Assembly: GCA_016744485.1 (NCBI GenBank)
Contig: JADGEG010000005.1
Coordinates: forward strand, 1-24,870
Length of the DNA: 24,870 nt
Direction: 5' to 3'
Origin: Arcobacter sp.
GTDB lineage: Bacteria > Campylobacterota > Campylobacteria > Campylobacterales > Arcobacteraceae
Shown here: positions 8,252 to 15,516 of the stretch, in pieces
Layout: each line of letters opens with the position of its first letter
Position numbering within the stretch: position 1 is the first letter of the stretch
The notes under the pieces: model-generated
Databases searched by the model: none
Seen by the model: only the letters and a program-made list of their open reading frames with translations
What the model was told of the DNA's origin: nothing
Position numbers and translations under genes: made by a program

Positions 8252-8267
8252 ATCAAGTGAGCTTGAT
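8252..8267. repeat. Short inverted repeat ATCAAG-N4-CTTGAT
   Basis: Two perfect six-base arms (8252-8257 and 8262-8267) flank TGAG. On the plus strand they are followed by TTATTTTAG, so a weak hairpin with a loose T-rich tail is possible. An operator is equally possible. No plus-strand gene ends here, so a terminator role is doubtful. Confidence 0.4.
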
Positions 8268-8268
8268 T

Positions 8269-8312
8269 ATTTTAGTTGTTAAAGATATTAGATAAACACA
8301 ATTTTAGTTGTT
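8269..8312. repeat. Pair of 12-bp direct repeats ATTTTAGTTGTT
   Basis: Identical copies lie at 8269-8280 and 8301-8312, 32 bases apart start to start, which is about three helical turns. Two identical sites on the same DNA face between divergent operons look like a cooperative regulator-binding arrangement; the regulator is unknown. Confidence 0.5.
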
Positions 8313-8418
8313 CAAACTATAAAAAGTAATGGAAAAATACGATTTTTCTCTTTTAACTTTAAGTATTAAATGGAAATTAAAATATTTAAAAAACTTTTAT
8401 GTGTTAATAGTATCATTT

Positions 8419-8450
8419 AATAAAGATTACTTTGTAAAACAATCTTTATT
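8419..8450. repeat. 10-bp perfect inverted repeat upstream of ocd
   Basis: AATAAAGATT at 8419-8428 is mirrored by AATCTTTATT at 8441-8450 across a 12-base spacer, whose centre can add three more pairs (TTT-GT-AAA). It ends about 40 bases upstream of the candidate ocd -10 box. Neither strand has a clear T-tract beside it, so an operator or activator site is more likely than a terminator. Confidence 0.5.
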
Positions 8451-8491
8451 ATAACCAATACTTAAAAAACTACTTGCTTTAAAAATTTTTA

Positions 8492-8497
8492 TATATT
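8492..8497 (+). promoter_or_regulatory. Candidate -10 box for the ocd-arginase operon
   Basis: TATATT lies 33 bases upstream of the ocd ATG in a T-rich context, with an expected start near 8504. A clear ribosome-binding site (AAGGAAG, about 8520-8526) follows before ATG 8531. No -35 box is apparent, and other AT-rich hexamers nearby could serve instead. Confidence 0.35.
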
Positions 8498-8530
8498 CTT
8501 TTTCCATATTTTTTAAATAAAGGAAGAAAA

Positions 8531-9550
8531 ATGTTAGTTTTAGAAATTAACGATATTAAAAAATTAACCCAAAAAATGGGGTATAAAGAATTCTTTTTAG
8601 AATTAATCTGCACTTTAGAAGAAGATTATAAAAATTGGGAAAGTTTTGATAAATGTGCTAGAGTTGCTAATCATGTTAATGCTGGAGTTATTGAACTCAT
8701 GCCTATTTCAAATGAAGAATTTTATTCATTTAAATATGTAAATGGTCATCCAAAAAACCCAAAACAAAATAAATTTACTGTAATGGCTACGGGACAATTA
8801 TCACTTACAAGTACGGGTGAACCTTTAATGTTCTGTGAGATGACACTTCTTACAGCTTTTAGAACAGCTGCTGTATCAGCCATGATGGCAAAATATTTAG
8901 CTAAAAAAGACTCACAAATATTAACTCTAATTGGCACAGGAGCTCAAAGTGAATTTCAATATTTAGCATTTTCTTATCTTTTTGATTTAAAAGAAGTAAG
9001 ATTTTATGATACAGACCCAAAAGCTATGAAAAAATTTCAAAAAAATATGTCAAAATTTGATATTAAATTAAGTCCTTGTAGAAATGCATATGAAGCTGTT
9101 CAAACAGCTGATATTATTACAACTTGTACAGCTGATAAAAACTATCAAACAGTACTAACAAAAGATATGATAACAAAAGATGTTTTTATTAATGCCTTAG
9201 GAGGAGATTGTCCAGGTAAAACTGAAATTGAAAAATCTTTAGTTCAAGCTTGTACCATTGTAGCTGAATACTTGCCTCAATCTAAAATTGAAGGTGAAAT
9301 ACAACAATTAGAAGAAGATTTTACTTGCACAGAAGTGCATGAAATTATAAAAAAAGAAAAAACATTAAATGTATCTACTCATGGAACTATACTTTATGAT
9401 AGTGTTGGTTTTGCTTTAGAAGATTATTCTATTTTAAGACTTGTATATGAGCTTGCAAAAAAAAACAATATTGGTAAAGACATGGATTTAATCCCAAATA
9501 TTAGCGATGTTAAAAATTTATTTTCTATTTTAGATAATGAAGCCGAATAA
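8531..9550 (+). CDS. ocd: Ornithine cyclodeaminase
   Basis: This NAD-dependent enzyme converts L-ornithine directly to L-proline and ammonia. The sequence closely follows the well-studied pseudomonad enzyme as I recall it: 'GVIELMPIS', 'FKYVNGHPKN' with substrate-binding Lys68, 'EMTLLTAFRTAAVSA' with Arg111, the Rossmann motif 'LIGTGAQSEFQ' (133-143), 'INALGGDCPGKTEI' with catalytic Asp226, and 'DSVGFALEDYS' near the C-terminus. The 339 residues match the long form of the family. AAGGAAG gives a good ribosome-binding site before ATG 8531. The next gene, five bases downstream, is an arginase-family enzyme that would supply ornithine, which strongly supports ornithine as the substrate over other members of the mu-crystallin superfamily. 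Confidence 0.94.
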   Translation: MLVLEINDIKKLTQKMGYKEFFLELICTLEEDYKNWESFDKCARVANHVNAGVIELMPISNEEFYSFKYVNGHPKNPKQNKFTVMATGQLSLTSTGEPLMFCEMTLLTAFRTAAVSAMMAKYLAKKDSQILTLIGTGAQSEFQYLAFSYLFDLKEVRFYDTDPKAMKKFQKNMSKFDIKLSPCRNAYEAVQTADIITTCTADKNYQTVLTKDMITKDVFINALGGDCPGKTEIEKSLVQACTIVAEYLPQSKIEGEIQQLEEDFTCTEVHEIIKKEKTLNVSTHGTILYDSVGFALEDYSILRLVYELAKKNNIGKDMDLIPNISDVKNLFSILDNEAE

Positions 9551-9555
9551 TTAAA

Positions 9556-10509
9556 ATGAAAAAAAATATCAAACTAATAGAAGTATATTCAGATATAGCA
9601 GGTAGTAAAAAAGGAGCATCTTTAGGTATAGATGCACTAAAAAAATCATGTGAAGATATTGAATCTCAGTTTTTTAAAAGTTTTTTAAGTGAAGCAATTA
9701 GGGATGAAAACAAAGCATATTCAAAAAAAAGTATATTTAAACATGCAAAATATATAGATAAAATTTATTTGGTGATTTTAAGGCTTGCAACAAGAGTGAA
9801 AAGATTAAGAGAAAAAAACTTATTTCCTATTATTTTATCAGGTGATCATGCTTCTTGTGCTGGAACTATTCACGGACTTAAAATGGCTCATCCAAACGAT
9901 GAAATAGGTGTAGTATATATTGATGCTCATGCAGATATTCACTCACCTTATACAAGTTCTTCAGGAAATATGCACGGTATGCCTTTGGCTATTGCTTGTG
10001 CTTTAGATAATGAAGAAGAAAAAAAACAAGATATAAGTAAAGAAGAAAAAAAATACTGGGAAAAATTGAAATTTATAGGAGGAAGTGAAGCATCTATAAA
10101 AGCTAAAAACATAGTTTTTTGTGCTTTAAGAGACTTTCAAAAAGAAGAAAAAAATTTAATAGATAAAAATGATATTCCTATTCATACAGTAAAAGACATT
10201 ACTTATTATGGAATAAAAAATACTGCAGAAAAAATATTTAAAAGTTTAGAACACTGCAAACATATATATGTGTCTTTTGATGTAGACAGTGTAGATCCCT
10301 TATATGTACCAGGGACTGGAACTCCTTCCAAAGAAGGTTTATCTTATGATCAAGCTTTACAATTAAACTTAGAATTAATTAAAAATGAAAAAGTATGTTG
10401 TTGGGAAATAGCAGAAATTAATCCAATTTATAATAAAAGAAAAGATGATAGTTTAAAAATATTTCAGATTTTAGAAAAAGTTACTGATATGTTAATAAAA
10501 CATTATTAA
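9556..10509 (+). CDS. rocF: Arginase (ureohydrolase family)
   Basis: This binuclear manganese enzyme hydrolyses L-arginine to L-ornithine and urea. Metal ligands are visible in the expected order: His98 in 'SGDHAS', Asp123/His125/Asp127 in 'YIDAHADIHS', and Asp242/Asp244 in 'SFDVDSVDP'. His140 in 'GNMHGMP' and Glu287 in 'EIAEINP' also fit the family. An acidic and lysine-rich insert at about 152-172 follows the substrate loop. The 317 aa are normal for arginases. Agmatinase or formiminoglutamase would be alternatives within the superfamily, but the ornithine cyclodeaminase gene five bases upstream favours arginase. No clear ribosome-binding site precedes ATG 9556, so translation probably depends on coupling. 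No urease gene is in the window. Confidence 0.88.
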   Translation: MKKNIKLIEVYSDIAGSKKGASLGIDALKKSCEDIESQFFKSFLSEAIRDENKAYSKKSIFKHAKYIDKIYLVILRLATRVKRLREKNLFPIILSGDHASCAGTIHGLKMAHPNDEIGVVYIDAHADIHSPYTSSSGNMHGMPLAIACALDNEEEKKQDISKEEKKYWEKLKFIGGSEASIKAKNIVFCALRDFQKEEKNLIDKNDIPIHTVKDITYYGIKNTAEKIFKSLEHCKHIYVSFDVDSVDPLYVPGTGTPSKEGLSYDQALQLNLELIKNEKVCCWEIAEINPIYNKRKDDSLKIFQILEKVTDMLIKHY

Positions 10510-10511
10510 TC

Positions 10512-10534
10512 TTGCATATTGTATATTGCATATT
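10512..10534. repeat. Direct repeat TTGCATATT upstream of mqnD
   Basis: Nine identical bases occur at 10512-10520 and 10526-10534, with a 14-base period, just after the arginase stop and upstream of the candidate mqnD -10 box. This may be chance in such AT-rich DNA, or a small operator. Confidence 0.3.
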
Positions 10535-10548
10535 TTTATATAAAAAGA

Positions 10549-10554
10549 TACAAT
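10549..10554 (+). promoter_or_regulatory. Candidate -10 box for mqnD-murB
   Basis: TACAAT lies in the 70-base gap between arginase and mqnD, preceded by a T/A-rich stretch and followed by AAGGA (10568-10572) at the right distance from the TTG start at 10580. The expected transcription start is near 10561. No -35 box is evident. Confidence 0.4.
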
Positions 10555-10579
10555 CAAAATTATTAAAAAGGAATATATT

Positions 10580-11446
10580 TTGAAGACTATAAGTATTGCT
10601 CATTCTCCTGATGCTGATGATATATTTATGTATTATGCTATTAAATTTGGTTGGGTTAGTCCAAAAGATGCTGTATTTGTTAATATTGCAGATGATATAG
10701 AAACGTTAAATCAAGCTACTATAAAAGGTAAATATGATATTTGTGCCATATCATTTGCTTTATATCCTTTTGTAAAAGATGATTATGCCTTACTTAAAAC
10801 TGCTGTTTCTTTTGGCGAGGGTTATGGACCTAAATTAATTAAGAAAAAAAATACTAGATTAAAAAGAAACTTTAAAGTAGCACTTAGTGGAGAGTTTACA
10901 ACTAATGCACTTTTATTCAAAATAGCCTATCCTGATGCAAGAATTACTTATATGAACTTTTTAGAAATAGAAAAAGCAGTTTTAGATGGCATTGTAGATG
11001 CTGGAGTTTTAATTCATGAGTCTATTTTAACATATAATGAAAACTTAGAAGTTGAACTTGAGATTTGGGATGTTTGGCTTGAATTATGCCAAGAAGATGA
11101 TTTACCTTTACCATTGGGAGGCATGTGTCTTAGACGCTCAATTCCTTTACATAATGCCATTAATTATGAAAATACTTTAATAAAAGCAGTACAAGTAGCT
11201 AATAAACATAAAGACATATTATCTAAGATGCTTTTTGATAAAAAGTTAATCAGAGTTGAAGCAAATGTTTTAGATAAATATTTAGACCTTTATGCAAACG
11301 ATAATTCTATTTCATTAAGTGCAATTCAATATAAAGCAATAGATAAACTATTTGAAATAGGTTATAAGCATGGATTTTATGAAAATTTAATTCAGGCAAA
11401 TAAATTTACAATTCCAAGTGATTATGAAAAATATCGTTCCCAATAA
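10580..11446 (+). CDS. mqnD: 1,4-dihydroxy-6-naphthoate synthase, futalosine menaquinone pathway
   Basis: MqnD converts cyclic dehypoxanthinyl futalosine to 1,4-dihydroxy-6-naphthoate in the menaquinone route used by Campylobacterota. The protein has the periplasmic-binding-protein-like fold of the MqnA/MqnD family and begins with 'IAHSPDADDIFMYYAI', the family's N-terminal motif. His146 in 'AGVLIHESIL' sits where the proposed catalytic histidine lies, and 'DLPLPLGG' is also conserved. MqnA (chorismate dehydratase) is the nearest alternative, but the SPDADD start and the LPLPLGG segment favour MqnD. The start is TTG 10580 with AAGGA about seven bases upstream. There is no signal peptide, so it is cytoplasmic. 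It overlaps murB by 23 bases. Confidence 0.9.
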   Translation: MKTISIAHSPDADDIFMYYAIKFGWVSPKDAVFVNIADDIETLNQATIKGKYDICAISFALYPFVKDDYALLKTAVSFGEGYGPKLIKKKNTRLKRNFKVALSGEFTTNALLFKIAYPDARITYMNFLEIEKAVLDGIVDAGVLIHESILTYNENLEVELEIWDVWLELCQEDDLPLPLGGMCLRRSIPLHNAINYENTLIKAVQVANKHKDILSKMLFDKKLIRVEANVLDKYLDLYANDNSISLSAIQYKAIDKLFEIGYKHGFYENLIQANKFTIPSDYEKYRSQ

Positions 11447-12221
11447 TAATTTTTTTAAAGAAATAGATTTTGCAAAATATTCATCTATTAAAATAGGGCC
11501 AAAAGCGAATGTATTAATTATTAATAAAATTGCAGATTATAAAGAATATCAAATATTAGGTCATGGTAATAATATCTTAGTATCTAATTCTCATCCTAAG
11601 TTTGCACTCTTAGGTGATAATTTTTCTTATATTAAAAAAGACAATGACCTTTTATATGTGGGTTGTGCTACAAAATCTTTAAAACTTTTATCTTATGTCA
11701 AAAAGAATAATATAGCAAATATGGAATTTTTAGCTAAATTACCTGGTTGTTTAGGTGGTTTAGTTAAGATGAATGCAGGTTTAAAACAATGGGAAATTTT
11801 TAATTATATTCATAGCATTAAAACAAATAATGGATATATAAAAAAAGAAGATATAAAATATTCATATAGACATACAAATATAAACACGATAATTTATGAA
11901 GTAGTTTTTAATTTAGACTATGGATATAATAAAAACCAAGAAAGAATATTTAAACAAATGAGAGATAATCAGCCTAAAATTCCAAGTGCTGGATCTTGTT
12001 TTAAAAATCCAGATAAGAAATATGCTGGAGAGTTAATTGAACAAGTTGGTTTAAAATCTTTTAAAATTGGTGATATGTCTTTTTCTTACATTCATGCAAA
12101 CTTTTTAGTAAACCATGGAAAAGGTACATTTAATGAAGCTATAGAATTAATAAACTTAGCAAAACATAAAATCAAAGCAAAATTTAATATAAATATACAA
12201 GAAGAAGTAATAATTTATTAG
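11424..12221 (+). CDS. murB: UDP-N-acetylmuramate dehydrogenase (UDP-N-acetylenolpyruvoylglucosamine reductase)
   Basis: MurB reduces UDP-GlcNAc-enolpyruvate to UDP-N-acetylmuramate with NADPH and FAD, the second committed step of peptidoglycan synthesis. FAD-binding elements are visible as 'ILGHGNNILVSN' (44-55) and 'LPGCLGGLVKMNAG' (106-119). Arg149 in 'YSYRHTN', the proton donor Ser191 in 'SAGSCFKNP', and the terminal Glu of 'QEEV' complete the active site. The C-terminal 'AGELIEQVGLK' and 'HANFLVN' are typical. At 265 aa it is a compact form, similar to those of Campylobacter and Helicobacter. I use ATG 11424; an in-frame GTG lies two codons upstream at 11418. The 23-base overlap with mqnD suggests coupled translation. 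Confidence 0.93.
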   Translation: MKNIVPNNNFFKEIDFAKYSSIKIGPKANVLIINKIADYKEYQILGHGNNILVSNSHPKFALLGDNFSYIKKDNDLLYVGCATKSLKLLSYVKKNNIANMEFLAKLPGCLGGLVKMNAGLKQWEIFNYIHSIKTNNGYIKKEDIKYSYRHTNINTIIYEVVFNLDYGYNKNQERIFKQMRDNQPKIPSAGSCFKNPDKKYAGELIEQVGLKSFKIGDMSFSYIHANFLVNHGKGTFNEAIELINLAKHKIKAKFNINIQEEVIIY

Positions 12222-12235
12222 AAGTATTAATTAAT

Positions 12236-12268
12236 TTATGCTAGAATTCAAAACTAAAAATAGCATAA
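12236..12268. repeat. 8-bp inverted repeat overlapping the topA promoter
   Basis: TTATGCTA at 12236-12243 is mirrored perfectly by TAGCATAA at 12261-12268, with 17 bases between. The left arm covers the extended -10 element and the right arm runs into the AAGGG ribosome-binding region (12267-12271). This looks like an operator straddling the transcription start. In read-through RNA from murB it could instead pair and hide the ribosome-binding site. Confidence 0.5.
12239..12247 (+). promoter_or_regulatory. Candidate extended -10 promoter of topA
   Basis: TGCTAGAAT fits an extended -10 (TGn followed by TAGAAT). The expected start is near 12254, about 28 bases before the GTG start of topA. It overlaps the left arm of an inverted repeat. 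Confidence 0.45.
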
Positions 12269-12281
12269 GGGTTTTTTAAAA

Positions 12282-14633
12282 GTGAAAAATTTAGTAATAG
12301 TAGAGTCACCTGCAAAAGCAAGGACAATATCAAAATTCTTAGGAAGTGCTTATGTAGTAATGGCTTCTATGGGACATGTAAGAGATTTACCAAAATCGAA
12401 ACTAGGATTTGATCCAGAAAATAATTTTGAACCTAAGTATCTTTTATCTGTTGATAAACGAAAAATCATTAGTGATTTAAAAAAACATATTAATAAAGAT
12501 ACAACCATCTATCTAGCTGCCGATGAAGATAGAGAGGGTGAAGCAATAGCTTGGCACTTAATACCTGCACTTAAAATTGAAAAAAATCCTATAAAAAGAA
12601 TTGTATTTCATGAGATTACAAAAGAGGCAATATTAAAAGCTTTAAAAAATCCAAGAGAAGTAAATCAAGACTTAGTAGATGCTCAACAAGCAAGACGTAT
12701 TTTAGACAGAGCCGTTGGTTATGAACTCTCCCCTTTATTGTGGAGAAAAGTAAGATATGGTTTAAGTGCTGGAAGAGTTCAAAGTGTAGCTGTAAAAATT
12801 ATAGTTGATAGAGAAGAAGAAATTAGAGTATTTAATCCTGAAGAATTTTGGAAAATCAAAGCAGACTTTAAAACCCCCTTACTAAAAGCAGACTTAGTTA
12901 AAATAAATAAAAAAGTTACAAAAGTTAGGAATGAACAAGAAGCTAAAGAAATAGAAAACTCTGTTAATGAGGGTGAATTTGTTTTAATAGATATTGAAGA
13001 AAAAGAAAGTAAAAGAAATCCTGCTACTCCATTTACAACATCAACATTACAACAAGAAGCAAGTAGAAAGCTAGGGTTTTCTGTTAAACAAACCATGGTT
13101 ATAGCTCAACAATTATATGAAGGAAGTATCAGTAGTATTCCTAATCATACAGGTGGACTTATTACATATATGAGAACGGATTCATTAAATCTTTCAAAAA
13201 CAGCTACAACTTTGGCAAAAAAAGTTATAGAAACAGAATACGGAACACAGTATTCTTTAGATAAACCAAGACTTTATAAGTCAAAAGCAAAAGGTGCTCA
13301 AGAAGCTCATGAAGCTATACGTCCTGTCAATTTGAGTTTAAAACCATCTGATATAAAATCTCATTTAGATAATGCTCAATTTAAACTTTATTCATTAATT
13401 TGGAAACGAACCCTCGCCTCACAAATGAGCTTGGCATTAATGGCAAATACAACATATAAAATTGAAGCTGGCAAAAATAAAGAATATGAATTTCAAAGCA
13501 AAGGTCAAAGAATTATTTTTGCTGGTTTTATGAAAGTATATACAGAAGGAAGTGATAATCCAGAAACAGCACTTGACAGTACGGAAAAAATACTTCCTGA
13601 TATCAAGAAAAATACTATTTTAAACTTAGATAAATTATCTTCTGAACAAAATTTTACAAAACCACCCCCCAGATATACAGAAGCATCTTTAGTTAAAAAA
13701 CTTGAAAGTGAAGGAATTGGAAGACCATCAACATATGCTCCAACTATTTCAACAATTCAAACAAGGGAATATGTAGTTAAAACAGAAGATAAAAAACTCT
13801 CTCCTACACCAACGGGTGAAATAGTAAATTCTTTTTTAAGAGATCATTTCCAGGATGTTATAAATTTAGGTTTTACAGCACAAGTTGAAGAAAAATTTGA
13901 TGATATAGCTATGGGTAAAATTGCTTGGCAAGATGTAATGAAAGACTTTTATCATTCATTTAAGCAAACTATAGAAGAAAAAGATAAAAGTGTAAAAAAA
14001 GAAGACTACTTGCAAGTACGACTTTTAGGGAATGATCCAAAATCTGGTAAACCTATGAGTGCTAGAGTTGGAAGATTTGGCCCTTTTGTTCAAATTGGTA
14101 CAAAAGATGATGAAGAAAAACCAAAATTTGTAGCAATTCCAAAAGAACTTAATATGGATACTATTACAATAGATGAAGCATTGTTTTTATTTACTTTACC
14201 ACGACTTGTAGGACTTAATAATAAAGGTGAAGAAATAAAAGCAAATATCGGAAGATTTGGACCATATTTACAAGTGAAAACAAATTATTTTTCACTAAAA
14301 ATTGATGATCCTTACACTATAGATTTAAAAAGAGCCTTAGAAGTTATAGAAGAAATTACAATAGCAAAAGAAAAAGCTAGTATAAAAATTTTTGAAAAAG
14401 AAAAAATTTCTGTATTATTGGGTAAATATGGTGCTTATATTAAATTTGATAGAAAAAACTATAAAATACCAAAAGGATTAGTACCTGAAGATTTAAGTTT
14501 AGAAGACTGTGAAAAAATTATTAAAAATGATTCAAGAACAAAAAGAACTAAAAAAGTAGCAACAAAAACGGTTGCAAAAAAGAACACAAAGACAAGTGCA
14601 AAAAAAACTAGTAAAAAAAATGAAAAAAAATAA
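12282..14633 (+). CDS. topA: DNA topoisomerase I (type IA), zinc-finger-less with lysine-rich tail
   Basis: TopA relaxes negatively supercoiled DNA through a transient 5'-phosphotyrosine link. The Toprim domain opens with 'VIVESPAKARTISKFLG' (Glu8) and has the DxDxE acidic cluster at Asp81/Asp83/Glu85 in 'AADEDREGEA'. The catalytic Tyr296 lies in 'GGLITYMRTDS'. 'FTTSTLQQEASRKLGF' and 'EGIGRPSTYAPTI' are also family hallmarks. After about residue 575 there are three glycine/aromatic modules (VGRFGPFVQIG, IGRFGPYLQVK, LGKYGAYIKFD) instead of CxxC zinc ribbons; the only cysteine noticed in the C-terminal third is an isolated one in 'LEDCEK'. The last 30 residues are lysine/threonine rich. The start is GTG 12282 with AAGGG about ten bases upstream. 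bioB follows 15 bases downstream. Confidence 0.96.
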   Translation: MKNLVIVESPAKARTISKFLGSAYVVMASMGHVRDLPKSKLGFDPENNFEPKYLLSVDKRKIISDLKKHINKDTTIYLAADEDREGEAIAWHLIPALKIEKNPIKRIVFHEITKEAILKALKNPREVNQDLVDAQQARRILDRAVGYELSPLLWRKVRYGLSAGRVQSVAVKIIVDREEEIRVFNPEEFWKIKADFKTPLLKADLVKINKKVTKVRNEQEAKEIENSVNEGEFVLIDIEEKESKRNPATPFTTSTLQQEASRKLGFSVKQTMVIAQQLYEGSISSIPNHTGGLITYMRTDSLNLSKTATTLAKKVIETEYGTQYSLDKPRLYKSKAKGAQEAHEAIRPVNLSLKPSDIKSHLDNAQFKLYSLIWKRTLASQMSLALMANTTYKIEAGKNKEYEFQSKGQRIIFAGFMKVYTEGSDNPETALDSTEKILPDIKKNTILNLDKLSSEQNFTKPPPRYTEASLVKKLESEGIGRPSTYAPTISTIQTREYVVKTEDKKLSPTPTGEIVNSFLRDHFQDVINLGFTAQVEEKFDDIAMGKIAWQDVMKDFYHSFKQTIEEKDKSVKKEDYLQVRLLGNDPKSGKPMSARVGRFGPFVQIGTKDDEEKPKFVAIPKELNMDTITIDEALFLFTLPRLVGLNNKGEEIKANIGRFGPYLQVKTNYFSLKIDDPYTIDLKRALEVIEEITIAKEKASIKIFEKEKISVLLGKYGAYIKFDRKNYKIPKGLVPEDLSLEDCEKIIKNDSRTKRTKKVATKTVAKKNTKTSAKKTSKKNEKK

Positions 14634-14648
14634 TTTTAAAGAGTAAAA

Positions 14649-15503
14649 ATGAAAACTAATAAAAAAATATTTTTATGTGCTATTTGCAATATTGAAAGTG
14701 GTACTTGCAATGAAGATTGTAAGTTTTGTACACAAAGTGTAAAATATAAGGCTGATATTCAAAGATACAAGCAAAAAGATATTAATCAAATTGTACAAGA
14801 GGCTAAGCAAGCTAAAAACAATAAAGCTATAGGATTTTGCTTAGTAACAGCTGGAAAAGGTTTAACAAATAAAAGACTTGATTTTGTATGCAAAGCTGCA
14901 CATGCTGTAAAAAAACTAAAATTAGATCTTAAAATAATTGCCTGTAATGGTACAGCCTCACTTGAACAATTATTAGAATTAAAAAAAGCTGGAGTTAATA
15001 ACTATAATCATAATTTAGAAACATCAAGAGATTTTTATAAAAATATTTGTACCACTCATAATTGGGATGAAAGATATGAAACCTGCCTAAATGTTAATAA
15101 ATCTGGTTTAAAATTAGTTTGTGGAGGAATATTTGGCTTAGGTGAAACTCAAGAAGATAGAATATCAATGCTTAAATCAATAGAGTCTTTAAATCCTATG
15201 AATGTACCTATTAATTTCTTTCATCCAAACGAAGCCTTACCTATAGTTGAAAATTCAATATCAAAAGAACAAGCTTTTACTTTAATAGCATTGGCAAGAA
15301 AAATGATTCCAAATGCTCACAAAATTATGATAGCAGGTGGACGAGAACTTATGTTTGGAGATGAACAATATGAAGTTTTTAACAAAGGTGCTAATGCTAT
15401 TGTTATTGGTGATTATTTAACAACAGAGGGTAAAACACCAAGTGAGGATATAGATGCTATTATAAAATCAGGGTTTACCATTGCAAAAGAATGTGATAGG
15501 TAA
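14649..15503 (+). CDS. bioB: Biotin synthase (radical SAM)
   Basis: BioB inserts sulfur into dethiobiotin to make biotin, using a radical-SAM [4Fe-4S] cluster and a sacrificial [2Fe-2S] cluster. The CxxxCxxC motif is Cys20/Cys24/Cys27 in 'SGTCNEDCKFCTQS'. The ligands of the second cluster are also present: Cys64 ('GFCLVTAG'), Cys99 ('IIACNG'), the cysteine in 'KLVCGGIFGLGET', and the arginine in 'MIAGGRELM'. The family motif 'YNHNLETS' and 'VPINFFHP' follow. At 284 aa it lacks the C-terminal extension of E. coli BioB (346 aa), so it is a compact form. It starts 15 bases after topA and is probably in the same operon; no other biotin gene lies here. Confidence 0.94.
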   Translation: MKTNKKIFLCAICNIESGTCNEDCKFCTQSVKYKADIQRYKQKDINQIVQEAKQAKNNKAIGFCLVTAGKGLTNKRLDFVCKAAHAVKKLKLDLKIIACNGTASLEQLLELKKAGVNNYNHNLETSRDFYKNICTTHNWDERYETCLNVNKSGLKLVCGGIFGLGETQEDRISMLKSIESLNPMNVPINFFHPNEALPIVENSISKEQAFTLIALARKMIPNAHKIMIAGGRELMFGDEQYEVFNKGANAIVIGDYLTTEGKTPSEDIDAIIKSGFTIAKECDR

Positions 15504-15516
15504 TTAAAGTTTTTAA

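Larger units (their letters stand above)
8081..8530. other. Divergent intergenic control region between the ankyrin-glmU and ocd-arginase operons
   Basis: This 450-base stretch has no convincing gene. It contains start-proximal promoters for both flanking operons, an 11-bp tandem repeat, two 12-bp direct repeats, and two inverted repeats, listed separately. Very short frames such as one starting at ATG 8231 (nine codons) have no ribosome-binding site. No tRNA-like or G+C-rich RNA structure is visible. Confidence 0.8.

Noticed and set aside
8231..8260. Nine-codon frame as an amino-acid leader peptide for the ocd operon
   Set aside because: It has no ribosome-binding site and no arginine codons, and no attenuator with T-tract follows.
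13665..13670. Run of six C in topA as a possible phase-variable tract
   Set aside because: It encodes the conserved 'KPPPRYTEASLV' motif of topoisomerase I and is too short for the typical slippage tracts of Campylobacterota.
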